Positions 12,041 through 22,894 are shown, numbered from the stretch's first letter. The stretch is 34,040 bases of DNA from Saccoglossus kowalevskii (GCF_000003605.2 NW_003146774.1:195601-229640); one strand, 5' to 3'. Numbers and translations: made by a program. Notes: a model not told the origin generated them from the sequence alone.

Positions 12041-12453
12041 TTTGATCAGATTAACCAAGGCGAAAACCCAACTGTAATGATTTAGTTGACCTAATTTTAT
12101 TTATCCACGTATGAACAACAAAGCTGTCACACGCAACAGTACAGGTGTGATGGTTCAAATACCAAAATGGCAACAGTAACAGGAAGACTTCCCTGGCGGC
12201 GATGATAAAATACGAACACGGAGCCAACAGATGAGGTTTCAACTGGTACTGGTATTATTATACTCCGCAAACATCAAGTACAATAACGCGGTAAAACTCC
12301 ACTACTCCAATAACTAGATACTTAAACTCCAATACAATTCAACGAGATCTCCGATCTGATCTCAGTGCTGAACAACTCCCCTATATATACCAACACTGTC
12401 TATAAATAGACCATTATATCAGCATACATAATGAGTCTGGAACTTACTACCAA

Positions 12454-12468
12454 TTTCTAGAATGTTCC
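12454..12468. promoter_or_regulatory. Perfect trimeric heat-shock element
   Basis: TTTCTAGAATGTTCC contains TTC, GAA and TTC units with two-base spacers, the consensus site for trimeric HSF. It lies about 65 bp upstream of the minus-strand TATA-like box. Confidence 0.6.
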
Positions 12469-12526
12469 ATTACCTTCTATTGCCTCCTACAGTGTTCTAT
12501 TACCTATTCAACCAGTTTCTAAACAA

Positions 12527-12541
12527 AATCTAGAATATTCT
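12527..12541. promoter_or_regulatory. Near-perfect heat-shock element
   Basis: GAA and TTC units with correct spacing are preceded by an imperfect ATC in place of the third unit. Confidence 0.45.
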
Positions 12542-12557
12542 ACCCAGACACAGTACG

Positions 12558-12572
12558 GTTCTAGAACATTCT
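12558..12572. promoter_or_regulatory. Perfect trimeric heat-shock element
   Basis: GTTCTAGAACATTCT contains TTC, GAA and TTC units with exact spacing. It is the element of the cluster farthest from the TATA-like box. Confidence 0.6.
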
Positions 12573-13149
12573 CAATGACACGGTGGTACATAAGTCGTGT
12601 GCGACAAAAGCGTTATCTCTGAAGGGGAGGTCCAGTCTTGCACAACGTTGCATGGCAAAATCGAGATGGAAATACACCTTGCGAAATTGAGGATTGGATA
12701 ATTGACATTTATTTTTTCAAACCACAAAGCATCGTGGCAATGGCCTGGTACCTGAAGGCAGAATTTCCAGTTCAGAATTTTTCGAAACGTTTGAACTGAA
12801 ACACCTGGCCACCAAAGGTGGTATAGAAGCTTTCTAATCCACATTTACATACTGGTATTCATCGAAATAAAAGGTGAGGTCTCTCTAATAGTTAGGGTGT
12901 AAAATAAGTATGGCTTAATGTAGTAAAACGGACTGGGAAGAGTCACGGCATCTCACTCGTATACATTAATAAAATTGGTATTATAATTTTATTTATATTT
13001 TAGCTTCATTCACTATTAGCATGACCTGCAATATCTAGAAACACATAACTAGAAAGGTGTATGCTTTTCCACTGTAAAGAAGCTATCAGGGACATTGTTT
13101 TGGTGATATCCTTGTGTTACATCTGCGATTTGTAAGATTTGTAAGAAAA

Positions 13150-13660
13150 CAGCTAGAAAGAAAGGAGCTAGAACATACGAGGATTATTGAAGAGAATTGT
13201 AGTCATATAAGAAACTTGCTGAAAATCAGGCACAGCAAGAAGTGATATATAATGTAGACAGATCTGATGAAGGAAGTCAGCAATTAAGTGACATACCGAC
13301 AGCCAATAGAAATGGAGATCTGTACAAATGTTTAAATTCACAACCACAGATGGATGAACTACACTCACAATAAATAGAGCCATGTTTCTTCAGTACACGA
13401 TCAGAACTGTGCATTGATTTTGTCACCAAAAATGGAAGCAAAGGTAAGAGTAGAAAACAAAGAAGCCAGGGCCATGGTGAGCAGTGTTGTAACCCCACTT
13501 GCAAATGAAGTGACTGATGCTATGAAACAGTTGTTGAACTTAAGACAAATTAGTAATCTTCAGTGGAAACAGTTTTTATCATGGGGGGGGGGGTCCTTTT
13601 TCAGGTCACTGATCGACTCAAAGCTCCCCCCTCAGTGTTTGAAAGGTTAAATTTGTGAGC
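13150..13660 (+). pseudogene. Possible gag-like fragment of the BEL/Pao remnant
   Basis: Several frames carry polar, helix-prone peptide stretches (KLAENQAQQE near 13205; the open frame 13414-13650 with DAMKQLLNLRQISNLQ). Position and character would fit a BEL/Pao gag, but no diagnostic motif such as a zinc knuckle is visible, and a run of G's near 13585 disturbs the frame. Assignment rests mainly on proximity to the pol remnant. Confidence 0.25.
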
Positions 13661-13717
13661 CAACATCTGTTTGGTGTCTTATACTACCCACTTGAATATT
13701 TAAAAATGTGTTTCTTA

Positions 13718-15118
13718 GATGCATAAATAATGAATCCAAACGTTTAACACCTATGCTGCCAACAGGGTTCAGCAGATACGTATGCTGACTTCTCCAAATT
13801 CAAATCCGAGTGATGACGCTAGCAGGGGGATAACAGCTAAGCAACTTATCAAAGATTCTAACTGGTTAACTGGACCAGATTTTCTGGAAGCCCCTATCTG
13901 CAAAAGAATTTTGATGTGAATGTAGCAGTGACATAAGAAGAGATGAGGAGAGAAATTAAGATAACCACAACAGTATTGAAGACTAATTCACTCACAGCCT
14001 GTTCAAATGATCAATTGATTAGTACTAATTTTATCAGCACATATCATGAGACGCATCTAAACGTGCAGCGTGCAGCAACTATTTGTCTATGTCTTAAAGC
14101 AAAAATATTGAGGGCCACCAAGACCTTGAATAATAAGGTAAGTCTCACATATGTTATGCAAGAAACTAATACACCCTTGACTGTACAGGATCTTGCAGAT
14201 GGTGAAAAAGCCGTAATATGAGAAGACCAAAGTAGAGCGTTTCATATACTGAGGGAATCGAAGCTAGTAGATAACCTAGTAAAATCTAGTAAACAACTAA
14301 AGGCACAAAATATACAGTTCAGAAAGTCAAGTACTATATCTAAGCTGAAACAAATATAAGATAATCAGAAATTGCTATGGGTTGGAAAGAGAGTACAAAA
14401 ATCCTGCCAACCTTTTGAAATTGAACATCGAGTTATCCTACCCAAGAAGATCCACATAACAACACTAATAGTGTGACACTTCCATGAACAAATGATACAC
14501 ATGTGAAGAGGATGTAACCACACCAGACAGCATGGGTATTAAATCATCAGCAGTTTAGGGGAGAAGGAACCAGTTGAAAATATATAGTGAAGTTTGTGTG
14601 TGCATGGCATCTAAGGCGATTCACCTTGAGACTGTAAACTCTCTAGATACCGATTCTTACAATACATTAACGCTGAATTTTTAGCACCTATTATGCAGCT
14701 GAGAGCAGATTGTGGCACTATCATTGTTGGAACACACAATGAAATGAATAAGGGCCTGAAAGAAATTGATCAGAAGAAAATGGTCGATTTCTTGCTAGGG
14801 CAAAAGTGTGATTGTGAACCCCTCATCAATCAGGCAGGTCTACAGCCGGATGATGAGATCTTTAGCACATTTATGGCCGAGGTGCAGAACATTGTATATT
14901 CAAGACCAATCACTTTCAGCTAGCTGTATGAATCCGATGAAATTTAGTAACATCGTCATTATCAAGGAAGATAATAGTGTACTATGACGCATTGGCAGAG
15001 TGACAGCTGTATATCCTGGGAAAGATGGTTTAGTACTCAAGGAACAGCATACTACTGCCAGTTCGATAGTGGACAGACCAATCCACAAGCTTGTACTGTT
15101 CCTTGCTGTTGGTGAAGG
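13718..15118 (+). pseudogene. Decayed BEL/Pao retrotransposon pol (RNase H end to integrase C-terminus)
   Basis: Fragments in changing frames follow BEL/Pao pol order: INNESKR and ANRVQQIR (RNase H to integrase linker), SDDASRGITAKQLI and DSNWLTGPDFL near 13810-13890, the pre-integrase stretch with VILPKKIHITTL near 14435, then an integrase core with AIHLETVNSLDTDSY near 14615 and LRADCGTIIVGTHNEM near 14700. These are followed by DDEIFSTFMAEVQNIVYSRP near 14850 and the C-terminal GRVTAVYPGKDGLV and DRPIHKLVL near 14995-15100. Reverse transcriptase and protease are absent. At least five frame changes or stops make it non-functional. No flanking LTR pair was identified. Confidence 0.85.
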
Positions 15119-15936
15119 CTAAATGGGACTATGAATAACGTTAAGTACAATTATTACCTTTATTGTTATGTTTATCTTTTGTGAATTTGCTTGAATTTCA
15201 AGAACAATTATTATGGAGACATGTTGGCATCATTGTAAGTGTACGATTTGTTTGCAGAGAGGAGAGTTGCTACTGTCGTGTACAATCGTATAGTATTTCT
15301 AGAAATTTCACTATAGCGCCCTCGCAATTTATTGAAGTCTGTTAGTTTGTCATGCACTAGAGTCGACAAGCCGTCAACGTAAATATGGCCGCTATTTAAA
15401 GACCAGATTTTGCCAGTTTATCCCGAAATCTAGATGAATAATTTAAATGTATTTACTATTAGCGGTTGAAATGATTAATATTTATGGGTGTCTCATTTGG
15501 ATGTTTTATTTGCATCAATCCTGCATTAATATTTTGGGACCAGTTAATGATTTGCTATTGTTGGTAATAATGATGACATGATATAAGTTCCGCACCAATT
15601 GTTCGCTTTAGGGAATAGTATATGATTCGCTTGTATGTGAATTTTTCTACAAATGAATAAGAAATTAATATTGGTCACAATATTTTTAACGCGTGTCAAA
15701 ATGTATATCAGTAATACAGATACAGTAAATTAGAAAAGAAATTAATATAATATAATATTTACATATTTGGGTAATTGATTTGCTTCGTTTAACTAAAGTA
15801 CAAAAAATGCGCGATTATCAAAGCAGTATACATGTTTTCTCAGTGTACAATAATTTGCTTATACTGATTGTAATATATATCACAACAACATAACTTTAAA
15901 ATGTCAGAATCTTTATTCTTTTACAATATTTCGAAG
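15119..15936. other. Intergenic, nothing recognised
   Basis: AT-rich sequence downstream of the BEL/Pao remnant. It could include that element's eroded 3' end, but no LTR counterpart was found. No coding segment is supported. Confidence 0.5.
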
Positions 15937-16123
15937 TTTCCTACCAACGCACATGATGAAAATCAGACTGCAGTTTCCTCTTCACTTTTAAGTAAGTTAA
16001 GTAAGTTGGTTATTTGAGTTTTGACCAGAACTTGAAATCCCAGCCGCCAAATCAGGGAGTAGTCCTAATGACTGAGCTCAACAGGTAATTTATGAGAGAA
16101 TAAAAGTGATGAAACATACATGT
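15937..16123 (+). repeat. Dispersed repeat, copy A
   Basis: Shares extended similarity with 19201-19362 in the same orientation: 'catgatgaaaatc', 'cagccgccaa.ccagggagt', 'atgactgagct.aacaggtaatt', 'gagagaataaaa' and 'gtgatgaaacatacatgt'. It has no coding potential. It may be the end of a larger mobile element or a SINE-like unit. Confidence 0.65.
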
Positions 16124-16473
16124 ATTAGGGCGGCAAGGGTGGTTAGGTTATAGAAAATAAAAAAAGGCTTTTTACGTTTTTACAGAAAATAAAATGAAAG
16201 TTTCATTTACAGTAAAAAATAGGTTTTTACACTTTATAGATAAAGCAAATTCCTAATTACATTTTACCTTTTTATAATATATTTGATAATTTGTGTTTAA
16301 GAAACAAAATTTAAAATAGCGTACGAATTACGACATTTAATGTGGAAAATGCTTTATTCGCTTACACAAAATAATATCTTTGTACAAATTACGGACGAAT
16401 AAAATAGCTGATTACATTTTACACCTTACCTATGTCTACAAATTTACGTTTCTTATTTATTTAAATTACATTT
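16124..16473. other. Very AT-rich stretch with repeated TTACATTTTTA-like words
   Basis: Variants of 'attacatttttac' and 'ttttacag' recur several times, giving a loosely repetitive, extremely AT-rich block. No gene is seen. Confidence 0.4.
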
Positions 16474-16929
16474 TTACGAAAATAAAAACAATTGATTACG
16501 AAAATGTCCCCTGCCGAGCATCGTATTAGATACATCATGTACATAAAACTTCATTGGCCATCGATTGACAGTTGACCGTGTGACATGACCACTGAAGTAA
16601 CTGTATTGTCTTCTTCCAAATGTGGGATCCATTTCTCCTAAATCACTAAATACATCTTTGTAAGAAATCATAATGTGTTCTTTGGTAAACCTACCATTCG
16701 TTGTGTCTTCTCTATAATCTATTTGTATAATACCGTGATCATCTTCTTTTGATGTTATATAAAAGACCCTAATAAGTTTCCAACACTGATGCTCTACATA
16801 ACGATACATTTTGACAATGTTAAGTCTGGTTCTCAGAGCATTATACTGGATACCACAGACAATTCTGCCACGCAGTAAATATTTGTGCAGTCTACCATAA
16901 TTACAGGTAGTAACCAGGGTTTGTAACAA
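16474..16929 (-). pseudogene. Open frame of 151 codons, possibly a Gypsy polyprotein fragment
   Basis: This is one of the longest open frames in the intergenic region. Its middle reads FTKEHIMISYKDVFSDLGEMDP, which resembles the linker between protease and reverse transcriptase in Gypsy-type polyproteins (a (K/E)YKDVF..LG core). The preceding CWKLIRVFYITSK would fit the end of the aspartic protease. No YxDD reverse transcriptase motif or DTG protease triad is visible, and the following residues do not match the usual proline-rich RT entry. It may be a relic or a chance open frame. Confidence 0.3.
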
Positions 16930-18918
16930 TGTTGCATGAATGTATTCATCTGGCTGTTGTGTATGATTATTAAATACATATCGTTCTTAAATAACGCTAG
17001 TTTAATCAATGCTGTGATTGGTCCAAATTCACATGGAATAGTGGTGATTGGTGCTGATTTCGATTTCAACAAAGCACATGGCCGGGATTACCTTTGACTG
17101 GCCCAGTTTTGACAATTTTATAATTACCCCATTTCAAGATGGGAGAAGCCTATATTTTAAAAATGAATTTTATGTTCTGAAATGACATCTTATATATTCA
17201 CATATCCTTTCTAAAATTATTTGAAGCATATTAAAGCTTGTCGACGCATTGACCATGACAGCATTTCTAAAGCGCGTGATGTGTTTGTAAAGTATCTAAA
17301 TCAATACACGTGATGAAAGTAGCAGCACGGCACCTTGCATTCCTGCCACAGAGATTGGTAACAATTGTATATGCATTCCAGATCTGTTTCCAATTTTTTC
17401 AATTACCAAAAATACTACCATTTAAATTCAGCTTGGGTGGCAGAAATACATTTTAGACAAGATTCTATTTTTGTGAAACAGTTGTTGGTGTTTTCTAATC
17501 GTATAACATGATGCTAACTGTTTGCGATGTGAGGATATTCAACTCTGTATGACAGCTCTATATGGCGGTAACAATGGCACGGATCCCACTTCTGACATTG
17601 TGTAAAGTTTAGCTACTTTATAAAAGGCGAATAAAGACATGGGAACAAGATTCCTTGTGTAAACCACTCCGCCATTGTATTCTTGACTTCCCAAGCCTAT
17701 GCAGGACATACCATTATGTTACAGAGGGTGCATAGCATTATAAGTTAGGGGCAATATTTACAAGCCATCTATACATTACAGTTTTGTCTAAAATGTACAA
17801 ACGTAGTTGATAAATATGATGTATGTAACGCTATGAAAAAGTTGTGCAATAATTTTCCACAACATGCCCGGCCCTGATTGATCATATTCGGACAAACATA
17901 TTCCCTTTACACGTTTAGAGCGGCGCGCACGAACTGTTCTCAGCATCGCGTCACCAGAGATGACATTCGTAGAGAGTTTGAATTGATCTCGACACAATTT
18001 TGCCGTTATGTTGTGAGTCTTGTCTATATAAAACATCGACCAAATTAGCTACAAGAGTTGCGATAGTTATGGGCGCAAACGAATGTAAGAACGAGTGAGC
18101 GAGTATTGTTGGTGCTGGGACGCCAGACACAGAAATATTAATCCGTACTGTGAACGTTAGAATAAATGTTAGAAATAATATTAATAACCAAGATAAATTA
18201 AACACCAGTAGTTCAAAACAATTGCATTTGTTTGTAATGCTACTCTATTAGGTGTATGATGAAACGTTTATAGACTGGATACCGCAATATGAACATGTAA
18301 CTCTTTTGAAATGTTACTTATCTGGTTGAGGATGAAGGATTCTAATACTTCAGTAACTATAGCAACGTTGCAAAACTCTTATCGTCATCACATTCACATC
18401 CATGAAAAAACAGCTACTAGTTAAAATGTAAAACCTAAATCGTAAATAGCATGCAAATTCCTAAAGAAAATTGAAATCCTCCTACTGACATAGAAGGCTT
18501 TGAACAAATAAAAATGACAATGTTTACCATTGTTTTTGTGATATAATATATGTGTCTAAAGTTTGAAATATTGTTTCCTCCTTATTAATCACATTCAACA
18601 TTGTTCACAAACTATGTGGTCAAACATTAGTATAACATAGCTATTGTTGTTGTTGTTGTTGTTGTTATTGTTGTAGTAGTCACCATTACAAGGGAAAAAA
18701 TGACACCTGTTTGTAAGTAGACCATAGACTGTCGGTTTATTTGTGTGGTCCATTATACTTATTGCATTTCACGTTTTAAAATATATGTCGTATTGTATAC
18801 AATGTACGTCTGGCGATAGACTATTTCGTTTCCTACACCATATACCATGATCGATTAAGTTGTATTCGCATTTCGCAATTATGTGACTCAACTTTTTTCA
18901 ATGTATACATTGCTCATT
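16930..18918. other. Intergenic, AT-rich; one TATA/AATAAA pair
   Basis: No coding segment is supported. A TATAAAAGGCG box at about 17618 is followed within 15 bp by AATAAAG near 17629, a compact arrangement reminiscent of an LTR U3/R junction, but no matching second copy was found. Minus-strand open frames at 17788-18205 overlap one another and show no family signature. Confidence 0.4.
18642..18680. repeat. TTG trinucleotide microsatellite
   Basis: About ten TTG units with one TTA interruption, followed by TAGTAG. Confidence 0.8.
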
Positions 18919-18991
18919 GATATTGCACAATTCACTCCATATATACACTTGCCTGCTGCTCGTGCATATATGTCGTGCATTGTGCAATATC
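18919..18991. repeat. Hairpin with 30-bp imperfect inverted arms and 13-nt loop
   Basis: Arms 18919-18948 and 18962-18991 pair at about 26 of 30 positions; the outer 13 bp (GATATTGCACAAT) are perfect. The loop is 13 nt. Size and shape are like a microRNA precursor, and the 5' arm contains ATTGCAC, the seed of the miR-25/92 family. In that family, however, the mature RNA comes from the 3' arm. A MITE end or cruciform is an equal alternative. Confidence 0.4.
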
Positions 18992-19200
18992 TCGTGGTAT
19001 ACCTGCCGTCGTCATGGGGTTATTGCTTAAATATCACATGAGTGTCATACAAGCTTCATGATTAAACGTTTGTAGAACATCCTACATAGGTTTTGGCAGT
19101 ATAAGTTGTTACTGTTATAACGTGAAATTATACTATAATTTGATTTACAGACACGTTATTTAATATTGCGTTGTGCACATTTCGTCGAACTTGAAAACAT

Positions 19201-19362
19201 TTTCCCACCAAAGCGCATGATGAAAATCGAAAGTAAATTAGTTATTATAGTTTAGACAAGAACTTGTAATCTCAGCCGCCAAGCCAGGGAGTGACCATCA
19301 TAATGACTGAGCTAAACAGGTAATTAATGAGAGAATAAAACAAAGTGATGAAACATACATGT
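19201..19362 (+). repeat. Dispersed repeat, copy B
   Basis: Second copy of the repeat at 15937-16123, about 3.2 kb away in direct orientation, with small insertions and deletions and many substitutions. The end at 'aaacatacatgt' is shared exactly. Confidence 0.65.
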
Positions 19363-19998
19363 CGATTTATCTTCACGTGGGATGATTTGGCAATATGTCC
19401 CCGCCCTATTCAAATTGTGGAAACTCCAAGTGCATTGATTTCAACACTACCACGTGGATTCATGCTCAGACTAGACCATTATTGGGGGGGGCTTATTTTC
19501 ATAACACAAACACATAGTTTAAACGAGTTGCATGATTCATATAAAATCAATGATATTTTGCAAAATGTATCGTTCTTTGGTAATACATTTTTCAGTTATA
19601 GTTCTCTATATATGTAAATTGTCAAGAATTCTTAAGAGTATAGTACACCCTATGCTTTCAATATAGTTTTGTCCAGCTGGTCAACCAAATGTTACTGGTC
19701 CTTGGTATACGTGTGGTTGCTCTTATTTCATAGTGTGTATATATCTCTTGTTGTCATACGAGACTAGGTTTAGTTGAAGTCGGTGGGCTGACAACGGGAA
19801 GAATATCGAACCAGGTAAGACTATATTCAGTGTGGTATGCGAACTCGTGCATTTACATTCATATGCCACGCGCTGAATATATTTTCCGCACAAACTGATT
19901 CTTGTGCAATGGATTTGTACTATAGAGTTAACGGACGGTGGTCGTCTTGTATATGTGTTTCTTAGGCGTAAACAGGTTAACATACGCATTTTTTTTTG

Positions 19999-20391
19999 CA
20001 CACACACACGAAAAAAAATCATTCGACCTCACACACTCCATTTTTAAAAGCACACACATCATTTTTTAACACACACGTCGTTTTTAACACACACGTCATT
20101 TTTAAAAACACACACGTCATTTTTAAACACACGCCATTTTAAAAAACACACACGTCATTTTTTTAACACGCACGTCGTTTTTAAACACACGCCATTTTTA
20201 AAAACACACACGTCATTTTTAAACACACGCCATTTTTAAAAACACACACGTTATTTTTAAAACACACGTTTTTTAAAACACCCACGCCATTTAATACACA
20301 TACATGATTTTTTAAAGCACATACCATTAAAACGCACAGTCACGTCGTTTTTTAAAAATGCACACATCATTTTAAAACACACACGCCACGG
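19999..20391. repeat. CA-rich minisatellite (ACACACACGTCATTTTTAAA-type units)
   Basis: Roughly twenty irregular units of about 16-22 bp alternate CA runs with CGTCATTTTTAAA or CGCCATTTTTAAA. Units vary in CA length and in the CGTC/CGCC core. Confidence 0.85.
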
Positions 20392-20989
20392 CCTCAATAC
20401 GTACGTAATTTTGAATTATTAGCACGTTTTCGTCTAGTACACACAAAATAATAAATTTACATTCCGCGCCTCGTATGCAGATATAATACACTGTATTTGT
20501 AAGCTGAGATATCGATCAATAACACAATAAAGTATTCAAGTGAATGTTCATACTAAATAATTTTAACTAACTAGTCTGCTATTAATTACATATTATTTTA
20601 GGAGTAACCTATGGCCCTTGATGTGTGTGCTAAACTGGCGCCTTTTTCGGAGAGTTATTTATCGTTTAAGTGCTACAGTGAACATTATAAACGTTTAATG
20701 AATGTCCTATTCATTACAACATATTTATCGGAGTGAACACACTTCCAAGTACTTATTGATTGTATATATGAAAAACAGAACCCACAAATAAGTATATAAA
20801 TGTAAAGATGGTGTAAAGTGGTCCTACAGTTGATTCGTATTGAAAACATGTGCGATGCTGGATGGGGATGTTGAGTTAAAAAGCGAGTCTTTTCACTGTT
20901 TTCACTGTTTTCACTATAATACTTAAATATATGTCCTTTTTTAATGACATGATAAATCATGATATTAGTCAGCTAAATCATCGTTAGTC
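20392..20989. other. Intergenic, nothing recognised
   Basis: AT-rich, with only short frames lacking family features. A short 'gttttcactgttttcact' duplication occurs near 20898. Confidence 0.5.
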
Positions 20990-21320
20990 AAGCCACCTAT
21001 CAGCTGAAATAAAAATATTGGCCGAAAAACGTTCCTTATCAGCTGAATGGTGTAACCATTAGCAAAATGGCGCCATCTACCGGTTGATAATATCTAAGTG
21101 ATTCTGTGACTATCGTCTAAATAACGTGAGTGATGCTATCTACCAGCAGAATGACGTCAACTATCAGCCAAACGGAACCTATTATCAGCCAAACGTAACC
21201 TGTTATCAGCCAAACATAATCTGTTATCAGCCAAACGTAACCTGTCAGCCAAATGCCACAAATGGCGCAACCTGTGTCAAGTTAAGTTAGGTGACGTCAT
21301 CTATCAGCTGAATGTTGTCA
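20990..21320. repeat. TATCAGC(C/T)(A/G)AA repeat cluster with a 21-bp tandem core
   Basis: The word 'tatcagctgaa' or 'tatcagccaaa' recurs about ten times. At 21161-21255 it forms a 21-bp tandem unit (tatcagccaaacgtaacctgt), four copies plus a partial one. Flanking units are more diverged. Confidence 0.8.
21068..21086 (-). promoter_or_regulatory. CTCF-like motif
   Basis: On the minus strand CAACCGGTAGATGGCGCCA fits the animal CTCF consensus as I remember it at 18 of 19 positions. It lies inside a repeat cluster, so it may be repeat-borne. Confidence 0.3.
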
Positions 21321-21350
21321 TTAACACATACCTACCGAGATAAAAAACCG

Positions 21351-21444
21351 ACCCATCCACTCTACCCATCAACAAACTATCCAAAACCCACCCATCCAAA
21401 TCCAAACACACCAACAAATAAAACACACACATCCAACCACAACC
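21351..21444. repeat. G-free C/A-rich low-complexity tract
   Basis: Ninety-four bases without a single G on the plus strand, made of CCCATCCA, CCAACA and ACACAC words. It lies directly after the TATCAGC repeat cluster. Confidence 0.8.
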
Positions 21445-21479
21445 GAAGCCAACCTCCAACAAACATTGTTGATTCTGGT

Positions 21480-22140
21480 GGTTATATGCACAAATAAGAG
21501 AACATACTTTCTATAGATTTCTCACAACAATATAACATTTGGAAATGTAAAAAGCTGAACTTGTCATTTTGGAAATGTGTACCTTTTTAGTGTCAATTTA
21601 AAGGAAAAGACGGTCATTTTCATATCGAAAAAGAAACAAAAACAATTAAATTACACTAAGACAGTCCAATAGCGCAAGCCTCCGTGATATGCAAATTACA
21701 TAACCTAACTATACTATTGTATACATTCATCATACTCACATACTAAGCTTCTGTTATTTTTTGAACAGAAAGATCAAATTGGATGATGCTACCAGAGGAT
21801 GGTGATGAATCCGTATAAAATAACCTGCAAGAATATAATGGCTTATATTTGAAGGACAATTCCTACTTAAAAACTCAAGAATTGTTTCATTAACTTGTTA
21901 ACGAATGGTCATTGAAAACAATGTGTTCAGTGTGAAAAAATATAATCAATTTTTTCCACGTAAAAATAAATGAAAAACTTTTAAATGAAAAATTATTTGC
22001 AATATATATGTTTTCACCGTCAAGAAAATTTCATGAAAATCTGTACTTTTTTGTTTCCATGACAACTTTACGTTACGTTCATAAACGAATTTAATTTTTT
22101 TTATTTCAGTTTTGGGAATGACTCCCGATTTTAATTTAAC
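21480..22140. other. Intergenic, nothing recognised
   Basis: AT-rich sequence without supported coding frames. A phrase near 22031 ('catgaaaatctgtac') recurs near 22758 as 'catggaaatctgcac', so the block 21950-22800 may be one old repeat array. Confidence 0.4.
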
Positions 22141-22600
22141 CTAATCATACTGCAGACCAAATCCAAAATGGCAGTCAAACCAAGTGCCTTATCAAAATTA
22201 TTTTATTTTTCTCGTAGGAGTGTTTGGATATAATACGAGGTAGACAATTTCAAGTTGGTTGATTAAAGCACTCTTTGTTGTTTGTTGACGGAAATCTGAA
22301 ATGGCGGCCAAATCACGTGACTAATCCAAATAATTTGTCTGCTGTCTGGAGTGGTTACAACACAGAAACAACATGGCAAATTTCAAATCGATCAGCTAAC
22401 TGTGGCATCATTATAAAACTACTTTCTTTTTTGAACTAAGATGGCTGTCAAACAATGTGAGACCAATCATAAAGAGCTTTGAAAACAACTTTCTCTTTTA
22501 TGCATAGATGCTAAATACCAAAAAATAAACACTCATAGTTTAATTTTAATTCTAAGATGGCCGACAAGGTAAGTAGAGGAAACTGTTTTAATTTATTCAC
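22141..22600. repeat. Diverged repeat array marked by AAATGGC(G/A)GNCAAA
   Basis: Related phrases occur at 22168 (atggcagtcaaacc), 22301 (atggcggccaaatc), 22441 (atggctgtcaaac) and 22557 (atggccgacaag), spaced 133, 140 and 116 bp. 'atttcaa(g/a)t(t/c)g' phrases fall between them. This suggests an old satellite-like array. Confidence 0.5.
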
Positions 22601-22894
22601 TGCTCACCTTTGAATCAAGCTCTTTAAGTTTACAAAGTTTCATAAGTTTATTATTAATTGTGTCTGAGATGTAGATGACTAAAAAAGCTATTGCAGAAGA
22701 AAAAAAGAAGTAAAGACATAACAATAACATAAAGGCTACCCTCTTCTGAAAACATTCATGGAAATCTGCACGTAATTTTCTAGTTATAAATGAAAAATTA
22801 TTTCCGAAATTGGCATTTCTATAGAAACCATACCCATGTCTGTATCGAAATTTAATAGGCTCATTCTTGTGTCATGAATTTGTTTTCGCGTATC

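Larger units (their letters stand above)
12050..12600 (-). promoter_or_regulatory. Minus-strand heat-shock-type promoter block, possibly an LTR
   Basis: Read on the minus strand, two perfect three-unit heat-shock elements (TTCnnGAAnnTTC at 12558-12572 and 12454-12468) and one near-perfect element (12527-12541) precede a TATATATA box at about 12378-12391. A GC-richer leader follows, and a minus-strand AATAAA occurs near 12105. Order and spacing match inducible HSF promoters. No recognisable protein follows below 12378, and the arrangement of enhancer, TATA and poly(A) signal in about 500 bp resembles an LTR. It points away from the BEL/Pao fragment at 13718, so it is not simply that element's LTR. 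Confidence 0.5.

Noticed and set aside
12140-12170. tRNA B-box-like 'ggttcaaatacc'
   Set aside because: No A-box, acceptor stem or cloverleaf could be built around it.
12572-12844. 90-codon minus-strand frame MWIRKLLYHLWWPG
   Set aside because: Looked transposase-like at first glance because of Trp content, but no catalytic motif, splice context or continuation was found.
13168-13504. Overlapping minus-strand frames
   Set aside because: Antisense to the gag-like and BEL/Pao region and without motifs.
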